DNA of 9,941 bases, taken from NCBI GenBank assembly GCA_029261675.1, contig JAJDBA010000331.1, positions 1-9,941 on the forward strand. The letters are read 5' to 3'. Origin of the DNA: Nitrospinaceae bacterium. GTDB taxonomy: Bacteria > Nitrospinota > Nitrospinia > Nitrospinales > VA-1. Positions 1-5,725 of the stretch are shown here, one piece after another (position 1 is the first letter of the stretch; each line of letters starts with the position of its first letter). The position numbers and the translations under genes were made by a program. The notes under the pieces were generated by a model that saw only the letters and a program-made list of their open reading frames with translations, made no database searches and was not told the origin of the DNA.

Positions 1-74
1 TTTTGACTGCAAGCTACCCTTAAAAAAGAACAGGGTTGTGTTAGAGAAAATCATCGAACAATTAGTAACTTTCA
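1..74. other. Non-coding stretch downstream of rpsK
   Basis: This is the sequence after the rpsK stop, running to the window edge. In most bacteria rpsD would follow, but no S4-like start is present here. On the minus strand an ATG at 54..52 opens a frame to the edge, but it lacks a Shine-Dalgarno sequence and its residues do not resemble S4. A small inverted repeat (ACCCT at 16-20, AGGGT at 32-36, 11-base loop) is present but is not followed by a T run on the minus strand, so it is not a convincing terminator. It may be the leader of the next gene. Confidence 0.5.
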
Positions 75-464
75 TCAAACTCTTCGTCGCTTTCTCGGGC
101 GACAACCATTATGTGGAATAGGTGTTCTGTCTCTAATGACAAGAATTTCCATTCCGGCCGCTTGCAAGGAGCGGATCGCAGACTCACGCCCAGACCCTGG
201 ACCTTTAACATGAACTTCAAGTTTTTTCATTCCCATATCCCGGGCTTTTATGGCTGCCTTGTCTGCCGCCACCTGGGCTGCAAAAGGGGTACTTTTTCTA
301 GAACCTTTAAAACCCTGCGCTCCAGCACTCGACCAAGACACCACATTACCGGACATATCCGAAATGGTGATGATGGTATTGTTAAACGTGGCGCGGATAT
401 GAGCTACCCCTACTTCCGGGGCTGTTTTCTGCTTTTTCTTACCGCTTTTGGATTTCTTATCCAT
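75..464 (-). CDS. rpsK: 30S ribosomal protein S11
   Basis: S11 is a platform protein of the small subunit that contacts 16S rRNA near the mRNA exit (E-site) region. The 129-residue product has the usual length and a lysine-rich N-terminal tail (about residues 2-14). The conserved core follows with AHIRATFNNTIITI, the glycine-rich SAGAQGFKGSRKSTPFAAQ, VKGPGSGRESAIRSL, and the basic C-terminus TPIPHNGCRPRKRRRV. The start is ATG at 464, with GGAG about 11 bases upstream (476-479). The stop is TGA. It lies 54 bases downstream of rpsM, as in alpha operons. No odd residues are apparent. Confidence 0.98.
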   Translation of the reverse strand: MDKKSKSGKKKQKTAPEVGVAHIRATFNNTIITISDMSGNVVSWSSAGAQGFKGSRKSTPFAAQVAADKAAIKARDMGMKKLEVHVKGPGSGRESAIRSLQAAGMEILVIRDRTPIPHNGCRPRKRRRV

Positions 465-518
465 TAATTTAATTTCTCCAGATCTTTTTTATGAGAATCT
501 CTAATATTTAAAGCACCC

Positions 519-890
519 TTATTTCTTAGCACGAGCACCGACTGTTTTCTTTGGGCCTTTTCTTGTTCGCGCATTGGTATGAGTTCTCTGCCCATGAACC
601 GGCAAACCTCTTCGGTGCCGAAGGCCTCGATAAGAACTGATATCCATCAGGCGTTTTATATTCATAGTGACATTACGTCTAAGGTCGCCTTCCACCTCAT
701 ACTCCTTGTCAATGACACTTCGGATGCGGGTGATCTCTTCTTCTGTTAGATCTTTCATCCGTATTTCTTCACCCACCTGAGCTTTTTTGAGAATCGCATG
801 CGATGATGTTCTTCCCACCCCATAGATATAGGTCAAAGCGATCCAAGCTGGTTTATCTTTTGGAATATCAACACCTGCTATTCGTGCCAC
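519..890 (-). CDS. rpsM: 30S ribosomal protein S13
   Basis: S13 is a small-subunit head protein that contacts the P-site tRNA and forms an intersubunit bridge with L5. The 123-residue product starts MARIAGVDIP and contains the helix-two-turn-helix core (ALTYIYGVGRTSSHAIL). The C-terminal signature YRGLRHRRGLPVHGQRTHTN leads to a basic tail. The start codon is GTG at 890. It is the only start that gives the full conserved N-terminus, and a perfect AGGAGG sits 4 bases upstream. That ribosome binding site abuts the rpmJ stop. The segment DKPAW at about residues 12-16, before the first core helix, looks unusual compared with the common DKR or NKR followed by small hydrophobics. The fold appears intact. 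Confidence 0.98.
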   Translation of the reverse strand: MARIAGVDIPKDKPAWIALTYIYGVGRTSSHAILKKAQVGEEIRMKDLTEEEITRIRSVIDKEYEVEGDLRRNVTMNIKRLMDISSYRGLRHRRGLPVHGQRTHTNARTRKGPKKTVGARAKK

Positions 891-894
891 TGTT

Positions 895-900
895 CCTCCT
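895..900 (-). promoter_or_regulatory. Strong Shine-Dalgarno site of rpsM
   Basis: On the minus strand AGGAGG ends 4 bases before a GTG codon and directly follows the rpmJ TAA. This consensus ribosome binding site decides the GTG start of rpsM, since no ATG is available at the conserved N-terminus. Confidence 0.85.
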
Positions 901-1014
901 TTATCCTTGTCGCTGCTTGTGTTTTGGATTTTCGCAAATCACCCGCACAACACCGCGGCGGCGAATCACTTTACATTTCATGCAAATCGGTTTGACCGAA
1001 CTTCGTACTTTCAT
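901..1014 (-). CDS. rpmJ: 50S ribosomal protein L36, zinc-binding form
   Basis: L36 is the smallest large-subunit protein and helps stabilise 23S rRNA folding. Translating the minus strand from ATG at 1014 gives 37 residues beginning MKVRSSVKPICMKCKVIRR and ending KQRQG. The length is typical. The zinc-ribbon ligands are intact: Cys11, Cys14, Cys27 and His32, so this is the zinc-containing (C+) version. A purine-rich GAGGGAAG precedes the start. The gene lies 12 bases after infA and 10 bases before rpsM, the classic infA-rpmJ-rpsM arrangement. Confidence 0.97.
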   Translation of the reverse strand: MKVRSSVKPICMKCKVIRRRGVVRVICENPKHKQRQG

Positions 1015-1026
1015 GGTTCTTCCCTC

Positions 1027-1245
1027 TTATTTATATCTATAGGTAATTCGGCCGCGTGTCAGATCATAGGGTGATAGTTGCACCTTAACCTTATCTCCTG
1101 ACAAAATACGAATAAAATGCATACGCATTTTCCCTGAAATATGAGCCAACACCTTATGCCCATTTTCCAGCTCGACTCGAAACATTGCATTAGGCAACGG
1201 TTCTAAAATAGTGCCCTCTACTTCTATCGATTCTTCTTTAGACAT
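1027..1245 (-). CDS. infA: Translation initiation factor IF-1
   Basis: IF-1 is a single OB-fold protein that occupies the 30S A site during initiation and works with IF-2 and IF-3. The 72-residue product has the standard length. Family hallmarks are IEVEGTILEPLPNAMFRVELENGH, ISGKMRMHFIRILSGDKV and SPYDLTRGRITYRYK. The ATG at 1245 lies inside the end of adk, with an 8-base overlap in a different frame. No Shine-Dalgarno sequence is visible upstream of this ATG, so its translation is probably coupled to termination of adk; this is inference. A map gene, which often sits between adk and infA, is absent. Confidence 0.97.
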   Translation of the reverse strand: MSKEESIEVEGTILEPLPNAMFRVELENGHKVLAHISGKMRMHFIRILSGDKVKVQLSPYDLTRGRITYRYK

Positions 1246-1882
1246 CTATCATATCGCAAACATTGGAAAAAATTTCTTCCACTGAGCCCTTCGCTTCAAC
1301 CATTTTTAAGTTCCCCTGCTTTTTATAAAATTCTTTTAGAGGAGCGGTAGACTCCATATATACTTTTAGTCTCTCGTGAATCGTTTCTCTATTATCGTCT
1401 GGCCTTTGCTCCAATTTCCCACCACAGCCATCACAAATCCCCGATACTTTGGGGGGGCGGGACAAATGGTGAAACATAGTTCCGCATTCCCGGCAAGTGC
1501 TACGCCCGGTTAGCCGATTGACCACTTCCTCGGCATTCACTTCCAAATCGATTACTTTATCTATCTTCAGATTCATTTCAACCAAGGTTTCCGAAAGCTT
1601 TTCCGCTTGCGCAATATTCCTGGGAAACCCATCCAGAATGAACCCGGTTTTACAATCTGCTTGTCGGATGCGCTCTTTAATCAGGTCAATGACAACATCG
1701 TCAGGAACCAACTGCCCCGCATCCATAACTATTTTAGCACGAGCACCCAAGTCGGTATTATCTTTAACCGCTTGTCTCAGAATATCGCCAGTGGAAATTT
1801 GCGGAATCTGAAATTTTTCTTTCAGCATTTTTGCCTGAGTGCCTTTTCCAGCACCAGGTGGCCCTAAGAGAATCAATCTCAT
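1238..1882 (-). CDS. adk: Adenylate kinase with zinc-binding LID domain
   Basis: Adk catalyses ATP + AMP to 2 ADP in the cytoplasm, balancing adenine nucleotides. The 214-residue protein begins MRLILLGPPGAGKGTQ, with the P-loop at residues 7-15. The AMP-binding region has STGDILR (30-36) and GFILDGFPRN (80-89), with LID-entry Arg123. The long-type LID domain carries two CxxC pairs, Cys130/Cys133 and Cys150/Cys153. These match the zinc-binding cysteines of Gram-positive enzymes in spacing and position. I chose ATG at 1882 over the in-frame TTG at 1885 because GAGG is 7 bases from the ATG and the family starts with MRL or MNI. It begins 3 bases after the secY stop and overlaps infA by 8 bases. 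Confidence 0.97.
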   Translation of the reverse strand: MRLILLGPPGAGKGTQAKMLKEKFQIPQISTGDILRQAVKDNTDLGARAKIVMDAGQLVPDDVVIDLIKERIRQADCKTGFILDGFPRNIAQAEKLSETLVEMNLKIDKVIDLEVNAEEVVNRLTGRSTCRECGTMFHHLSRPPKVSGICDGCGGKLEQRPDDNRETIHERLKVYMESTAPLKEFYKKQGNLKMVEAKGSVEEIFSNVCDMIDV

Positions 1883-1885
1883 CAA

Positions 1886-3199
1886 TCAGCCTCTTCGGCT
1901 TTTCAAACGCCCCTTTTTCACAAAACCGTCATAATTTCTCATAACCAGATGGGACTCAATTTGCTGCATAGTATCCAAAGACACCCCCACCACGATCAAC
2001 AAGCTTGTTCCACCAAAGTAAAAGGGGATATTGAAGTATTTTATCAAATAATCCGGCAAAATACAGACTAAAGATAAATACAATCCGCCATAAAATGTAA
2101 GCCTTGAGAGAATCGTATCAATATACTCTGACGTTTTGTTTCCCGGTCGAATTCCAGGTACATAACCGCCGTGCTTTTTCATATTGTCAGCAACATCGAC
2201 GGGGTTGAAAATAACCGCCGTATAAAAATAACAAAAGAAAAATATTGCACCGACAAAAATCAAACTATAAACAATCGTCCCCGGTGTCAGCATAGCTGAA
2301 ACCGTCTGCATCCAAGGATGACTTATAAACTGCGCTATCGTCGCCGGAAACATGATGATTGAAGAAGCAAAAATTGGCGGGATAACCCCCGATGTATTCA
2401 CTTTCAAAGGCAAATGTGTAGATTGCCCACCCATCATCTTTCGACCCACTACCCGCTTGGCGTACTGGATCGGTATCCGCCGCTGCCCTCCTTCCGTGAA
2501 CACAATGGCTCCCACCACCACGATCATCAGAATAAGAAGAAAAAACATGACCAGCACCGACATTTCACCTGTGCCCATCAAATCCAAGGACTGAAATATT
2601 GCCGCTGGCGTTCCGGCAACAATCCCGGAAAAAATAATTAGGGAAATTCCGTTCCCAATTCCTTTTTCCGTAATCTGCTCGCCCAACCACATCAGAAACG
2701 AAGTTCCGGCGGTCAAAGTAAGAACTGTCATCAACCTAAAAGACCAACCCGGCTCCGGTACAATGGGAATACCACCAGGGCTCTTCATAGCCTCCAGCCC
2801 TACCGCGATTCCTGACCCCTGAATCGTACTCAACAACACCGTTCCATAACGAGTGTACTGAGTGATCTTCTTTTGCCCCTGCTCGCCTTCCTTTTTCAAT
2901 CTTGCCAAATAAGGCGAAACAATCGTCATCAGCTGCAAAATAATAGATGCGCTGATATAAGGCATGATGCCCAAAGCAAAAATGGTCAACCGACTTAAAG
3001 CCCCGCCGGAGAACATATCAAAAAAACCAAGAATAGTGCCCTGCGCCCGGGCAAATAATTCCGCCAATGCCACAGAGTTGATTCCCGGAGTCGGGATATG
3101 AGCCCCAATCCGATAGACAACCAAAAGTCCTAAAGTAAAAAGAATTTTCTTTTTAAGTTCAGGAACCCGAAATACATTTCCAAAGCTTTCTGCCGCCAT
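1886..3199 (-). CDS. secY: Protein translocase subunit SecY
   Basis: SecY forms the inner-membrane channel of the Sec translocon with SecE and SecG, exporting unfolded proteins and inserting membrane proteins. The 437-residue product has the expected length and a hydrophobic pattern consistent with ten transmembrane segments. The first is at about residues 19-36 (ILFTLGLLVVYRIGAHIP). The conserved signature GGALSRLTIFALGIMPYISA falls in the plug/TM2 region, and the GIGNGISLIIFSGIVAG segment follows later. It ends in a basic cytosolic tail (KKGRLKSRRG). The ATG at 3199 abuts the rplO TAA with no gap. Only a distant GGAAAGG, about 15 bases upstream, could act as ribosome binding site, so coupling to rplO is likely. 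Confidence 0.98.
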   Translation of the reverse strand: MAAESFGNVFRVPELKKKILFTLGLLVVYRIGAHIPTPGINSVALAELFARAQGTILGFFDMFSGGALSRLTIFALGIMPYISASIILQLMTIVSPYLARLKKEGEQGQKKITQYTRYGTVLLSTIQGSGIAVGLEAMKSPGGIPIVPEPGWSFRLMTVLTLTAGTSFLMWLGEQITEKGIGNGISLIIFSGIVAGTPAAIFQSLDLMGTGEMSVLVMFFLLILMIVVVGAIVFTEGGQRRIPIQYAKRVVGRKMMGGQSTHLPLKVNTSGVIPPIFASSIIMFPATIAQFISHPWMQTVSAMLTPGTIVYSLIFVGAIFFFCYFYTAVIFNPVDVADNMKKHGGYVPGIRPGNKTSEYIDTILSRLTFYGGLYLSLVCILPDYLIKYFNIPFYFGGTSLLIVVGVSLDTMQQIESHLVMRNYDGFVKKGRLKSRRG

Positions 3200-3640
3200 T
3201 TATAGGGTTACAACCTTTCCCCCGGATTTCTCAATTTTCGCTTGAGCCGATCCGCTGAACTTATGCGCATGCACGTTGAGCGATTCTTTCAACTCGCCAT
3301 TACCAAGAATTTTTACGGCTCCAATTTTTTTTATCAATCCTTTTTCCTTCATAACTTCAGGAGTTACAGGATCAATACCAGCACACTTAACCAATTGCTC
3401 GACATTCACGAGCTCATAATATTTTTTAAAGATATTGGTAAAACCACGCTTGGGCAACCTTCGGTGGAGTGGCATCTGCCCACCCTCAAACCAAGGACGA
3501 ACTCCTCCTCCAGAGCGACTGTTCTGACCTTTTTGGCCTTTACCAGACGTCTTGCCAGTCCCAGAACCAATCCCGCGACCCACGCGTTTTCTATTTTTTC
3601 TGCCGCCAGCGGGGCCTTTTAAATTCGATAATTGCAACAT
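3200..3640 (-). CDS. rplO: 50S ribosomal protein L15
   Basis: L15 is a late-assembly large-subunit protein with an extended glycine- and basic-rich N-terminus threading through 23S rRNA. The 146-residue product begins MLQLSNLKGPAGGRKNRKR and has the motif VGRGIGSGTGKTSGKGQKGQ, then GGQMPLHRRLPKRGF. The globular C-terminal domain ends HKFSGSAQAKIEKSGGKVVTL. The frame is open upstream to 3688, but that extension overlaps rpsE. ATG at 3640 has GAGGA about 8 bases upstream and matches the family start. It sits only 14 bases after rpsE, where rpmD (L30) is normally found; there is no room for rpmD here. Confidence 0.97.
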   Translation of the reverse strand: MLQLSNLKGPAGGRKNRKRVGRGIGSGTGKTSGKGQKGQNSRSGGGVRPWFEGGQMPLHRRLPKRGFTNIFKKYYELVNVEQLVKCAGIDPVTPEVMKEKGLIKKIGAVKILGNGELKESLNVHAHKFSGSAQAKIEKSGGKVVTL

Positions 3641-3654
3641 TCTTTTTTCCTCAA

Positions 3655-4146
3655 TCAGCCTACTTGTTTTCCTCTTGCTCGTGCGCAATCTTTGGCACTG
3701 CGGAGGTCCATTAATCCTTGAATTGTAGCTTTAACAACATTGTGCGGATTATTCGTGCGCAGACATTTCGTGAGAATATCGCGAACACCTGCCGCCTCCA
3801 ATACAGCGCGAACCGCTCCACCTGCAATCAAACCAGTTCCCCGTGATGCCGGTTTCAGCATCACTCTTCCCGAACCATAAGCACCAATCACTTCGTGCGG
3901 AATAGAAGAGCCTTCCAGGCTTACTGAAACCAAACTTTTCTTGGCTTTCTCAACCCCTTTACGAATGGCTTCAGGGACTTCATTGGCTTTTCCCAAACCC
4001 CAGCCCACCTTACCATCACGATTACCGACCACGACCAATGCACTGAAGCTGAACCGGCGACCACCTTTTACAACCTTGGCTACACGGTTAATCTTGACCA
4101 CTTTATCAACAAAGTCTGTTGGGTTTTCCGGTTGCTTCTGTCGCAA
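3655..4146 (-). CDS. rpsE: 30S ribosomal protein S5
   Basis: S5 lies on the back of the 30S subunit near the mRNA entry tunnel and affects translational fidelity. The 163-residue product has the double-stranded-RNA-binding-like N-terminal domain (DKVVKINRVAKVVKGGRRFSF, about residues 14-34). The C-terminal domain has SRGTGLIAGGAVRAVLEAAGVRD and NPHNVVKAT. The start is TTG at 4146. There is a TAG stop four codons upstream, no ATG near the N-terminus, and AGGAGG sits 5 bases before the TTG. The gene follows a 72-base structured gap after rplR. Downstream, the usual rpmD neighbour is missing. Confidence 0.97.
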   Translation of the reverse strand: MRQKQPENPTDFVDKVVKINRVAKVVKGGRRFSFSALVVVGNRDGKVGWGLGKANEVPEAIRKGVEKAKKSLVSVSLEGSSIPHEVIGAYGSGRVMLKPASRGTGLIAGGAVRAVLEAAGVRDILTKCLRTNNPHNVVKATIQGLMDLRSAKDCARARGKQVG

Positions 4147-4151
4147 GCCTT

Positions 4152-4157
4152 CCTCCT
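4152..4157 (-). promoter_or_regulatory. Strong Shine-Dalgarno site of rpsE
   Basis: A full AGGAGG on the minus strand lies 5 bases before a TTG codon. It supports TTG as the rpsE start, since an in-frame TAG at 4156-4158 blocks any longer product. Confidence 0.85.
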
Positions 4158-4172
4158 ACTTTTGTTTAGAGT

Positions 4173-4210
4173 ACCTCTATCAACCCGATTATTCCGGTTA
4201 TTTTAGAGAT
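4173..4210 (-). promoter_or_regulatory. Two-part stem in the rplR-rpsE gap
   Basis: The 72-base gap (4147-4218) contains nested complementary segments. The outer pair is 4173-4179 with 4204-4210 (7 pairs, one a G-U wobble in RNA). The inner pair is AACC at 4182-4185 with GGTT at 4196-4199. Together they would form a stem with an internal loop ending about 15 bases before the rpsE Shine-Dalgarno site. No T run follows, so it is not a terminator. A leader structure for rpsE is possible, but nothing in the sequence proves it. Confidence 0.3.
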
Positions 4211-4218
4211 GCATTAGA

Positions 4219-4584
4219 TTAAAATTTAATTCCCTTTTCTCGTACCGCATCAGCAAGAGCTTTGATCCGCCCTGAATAAAGAAAACCATTTCTATCGCAA
4301 TAAATTTCCTTAATCCCCTTCGCAGCGGCCTGCTCACCAATCATAGCACCGACCAAAGCCGCAGCTTTCAAGTTGCCTCCGGTTTTCATCTGCTCTTTAA
4401 ATTCCTTCGTCATAGACGAGCTAGAAACCAGAGTTTTACCTTCATTATCATCCACGATCTGCGCATAAATATGCTTGGTACTACGAAACACAGTCAATCG
4501 GGGGCGGCCACTTTGCTTTTGCACCTTTAACTTGACTCTTTTCTTTCTAGCTAATCGCAGACGTTCACGCTCTAATGTTTTCAT
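4219..4584 (-). CDS. rplR: 50S ribosomal protein L18
   Basis: L18 binds 5S rRNA together with L5 and L25 and helps place it in the central protuberance. The 121-residue product has a basic N-terminal tail (residues 1-28). The core follows with GRPRLTVFRSTKHIYAQIVDD and the C-terminal signature GIKEIYCDRNGFLYSGRIKALADAVREKGIKF, in which common members read FDR and YHGR at two points. Length and domain order are normal. The start is ATG at 4584, one base after the rplF stop, with AAGGA 7 bases upstream. Confidence 0.97.
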   Translation of the reverse strand: MKTLERERLRLARKKRVKLKVQKQSGRPRLTVFRSTKHIYAQIVDDNEGKTLVSSSSMTKEFKEQMKTGGNLKAAALVGAMIGEQAAAKGIKEIYCDRNGFLYSGRIKALADAVREKGIKF

Positions 4585-4585
4585 T

Positions 4586-5137
4586 TTACTTTCCTTTGCC
4601 TACCGCAGCCTTACCGGCTTTGCGCTTAATTCTCTCTGTGGAGTACATTACACCTTTGCCCTTATAAGGCTCAGGAGGACGAAAACTGCGAATCTCTGCC
4701 GCCGTTTGACCTACCACTTCTTTATTCGTCCCTTTAACAATAATGGTGTTCTTTTTACTATCTACTTCAAATTCGATGCCCTTTGGCGCCGGGTAATCGA
4801 TAGCATGCGAATGCCCCAAGTTAAGCACAAGGTCTTTGCCTTTCAATGCAACTTTATAACCGACACCAACAATATTGAGCTGCTTGGAATAACCCTCTGT
4901 AACCCCTTGAACCATATTGCTGATCAAGGTTCGAGTGAGCCCATGAAGAGAGCGATCCAGCCTGCCATCGGTCGGACGTGTTACCGTCACCTCATTATCC
5001 TTCAACTCAATCTTCATATTCGGATGCAAATCGCGACACAATTGCCCCTTAGGCCCTTTAACGTCAAGCTTTGAGCCGCTAATCTTTAACTCCACCCCTG
5101 AGGGCACTGGAACTGGTTTTTTTCCTATTCGAGACAT
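4586..5137 (-). CDS. rplF: 50S ribosomal protein L6
   Basis: L6 lies near the sarcin-ricin loop and the factor-binding site of the large subunit. The 183-residue product begins MSRIGKKPVPVPSGVEL and consists of two related domains. The second carries GVGYKVALKGKDLVLNLGHSH and the conserved end IRSFRPPEPYKGKGVMYSTE. A short Lys/Ala/Gly-rich tail (KAGKAAVGKGK) makes it slightly longer than the shortest family members. ATG at 5137 has only a weak purine-rich upstream stretch. The gene follows a 74-base gap with two hairpins after rpsH, and rplR starts one base after its stop. Confidence 0.98.
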   Translation of the reverse strand: MSRIGKKPVPVPSGVELKISGSKLDVKGPKGQLCRDLHPNMKIELKDNEVTVTRPTDGRLDRSLHGLTRTLISNMVQGVTEGYSKQLNIVGVGYKVALKGKDLVLNLGHSHAIDYPAPKGIEFEVDSKKNTIIVKGTNKEVVGQTAAEIRSFRPPEPYKGKGVMYSTERIKRKAGKAAVGKGK

Positions 5138-5157
5138 TTCTTATCTTTTCCGTAACT

Positions 5158-5204
5158 CCCGGCAATCAACCCGGGCATTAATGATTTTCCATTCACAGGA
5201 AAAT
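5158..5204 (-). promoter_or_regulatory. Two adjacent hairpins in the rpsH-rplF gap
   Basis: The 74-base gap (5138-5211) contains two perfect inverted repeats. One is CCCGG (5158-5162) with CCGGG (5171-5175) around an 8-base loop. The other is 5184-5190 with 5198-5204 (ATTTTCC and GGAAAAT, 7 pairs, 7-base loop). The GC-rich one ends about 20 bases upstream of the rplF ATG. Neither is followed by a T run on the minus strand. They could affect translation initiation of rplF, transcript processing or stability. The function is unknown. Confidence 0.3.
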
Positions 5205-5211
5205 TAAATTT

Positions 5212-5604
5212 TTACCAGATGTACCCGAGGACTTCCCCGCCAACACCTTTTTCCCGACATTGCTCGTCAGTGAAAACCCCCGATGACGTCGAAACAATCG
5301 CCAAACCCAATCCGTTCAAAACCTTGGGAACGGTATCGTGCTTCACATATTGCCTTCGCCCCGGCTTACTGATTCTTCTAATCCCACGTATTACTGGCTC
5401 TTCATTCTGATACTTCAAATAAACGCGGAGAACACCCTGCTTACCATCCTCATAATGGCGGAAATTCTTGATATAACCTTCATCCTTCAAAATTTCCACA
5501 ATCCGGATTTTCATTTTAGAGCCGGGGACATCCACTCGCGGGTGCCGTACCATCTGCCCATTTCGGATGCGGGTGAACAAATCGGCTATAGGATCGGTCA
5601 TCAT
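5212..5604 (-). CDS. rpsH: 30S ribosomal protein S8
   Basis: S8 is a primary 16S rRNA-binding protein of the central domain and, in E. coli, the translational repressor of the spc operon. With ATG at 5604 the product has 130 residues and starts MMTDPIADLFTRIRNG, the usual length and beginning. A TTG at 5622 would add six residues absent from the family. GGAG at 5617-5620 lies 12 bases before the chosen ATG, a rather long spacing; ATG at 5601 is also possible. The C-terminal signature STSSGVFTDEQCREKGVGGEVLGYIW is intact. It lies after a 121-base gap downstream of rpsN, unusually wide for this pair. Confidence 0.96.
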   Translation of the reverse strand: MMTDPIADLFTRIRNGQMVRHPRVDVPGSKMKIRIVEILKDEGYIKNFRHYEDGKQGVLRVYLKYQNEEPVIRGIRRISKPGRRQYVKHDTVPKVLNGLGLAIVSTSSGVFTDEQCREKGVGGEVLGYIW

Positions 5605-5675
5605 ATTACAAGGATACTCCAAAAAAATTAATTCAACGACCCCGCCACGAAGAGACAGGGTATAAATTTTTATCT

Positions 5676-5717
5676 AAAAAAAAACTACGATGAGTAAGTC
5701 AATCCACTTATCTCATC
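5676..5717 (-). terminator. Terminator-like hairpin with T9 run in the rpsN-rpsH gap
   Basis: On the minus strand, 9 bases after the rpsN stop, an 11-base-pair stem forms between 5706-5717 and 5689-5699. It has one bulged base (5711) and a 6-base loop (5700-5705). A four-base spacer (5685-5688) and then nine consecutive T residues (5676-5684) follow. This has the form of an intrinsic terminator inside the operon, where it might reduce transcription into rpsH and later genes. The stem is AU-rich and the spacer slightly long, so a weak or partial terminator is the most I would claim. Confidence 0.4.
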
Positions 5718-5725
5718 AGGCTCAA

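Noticed and set aside
16..36. Inverted repeat ACCCT/AGGGT after rpsK as a terminator
   Set aside because: The stem is only 5 pairs with an 11-base loop, and there is no T run after it in the direction of transcription.
1..54. Minus-strand ATG at 54 opening a frame to the window edge as a possible rpsD
   Set aside because: The 18 visible codons do not resemble the S4 N-terminus and no Shine-Dalgarno sequence precedes them.
1451..1457. Seven-G run in adk as a possible frameshift or phase-variable tract
   Set aside because: The adk frame is intact through it and both CxxC pairs on either side are in frame. A single short tract in an essential gene is not evidence of phase variation.
3641..3688. 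Sixteen-residue N-terminal extension of L15
   Set aside because: It overlaps the rpsE end, contains no L15-like sequence, and the internal ATG at 3640 has a good ribosome binding site and the family start.
4475..5074. A 199-codon plus-strand open frame opposite rplF and rplR
   Set aside because: It lies wholly antisense to two well-supported ribosomal genes and their spacer, has no recognisable motif, and fits an antisense shadow.
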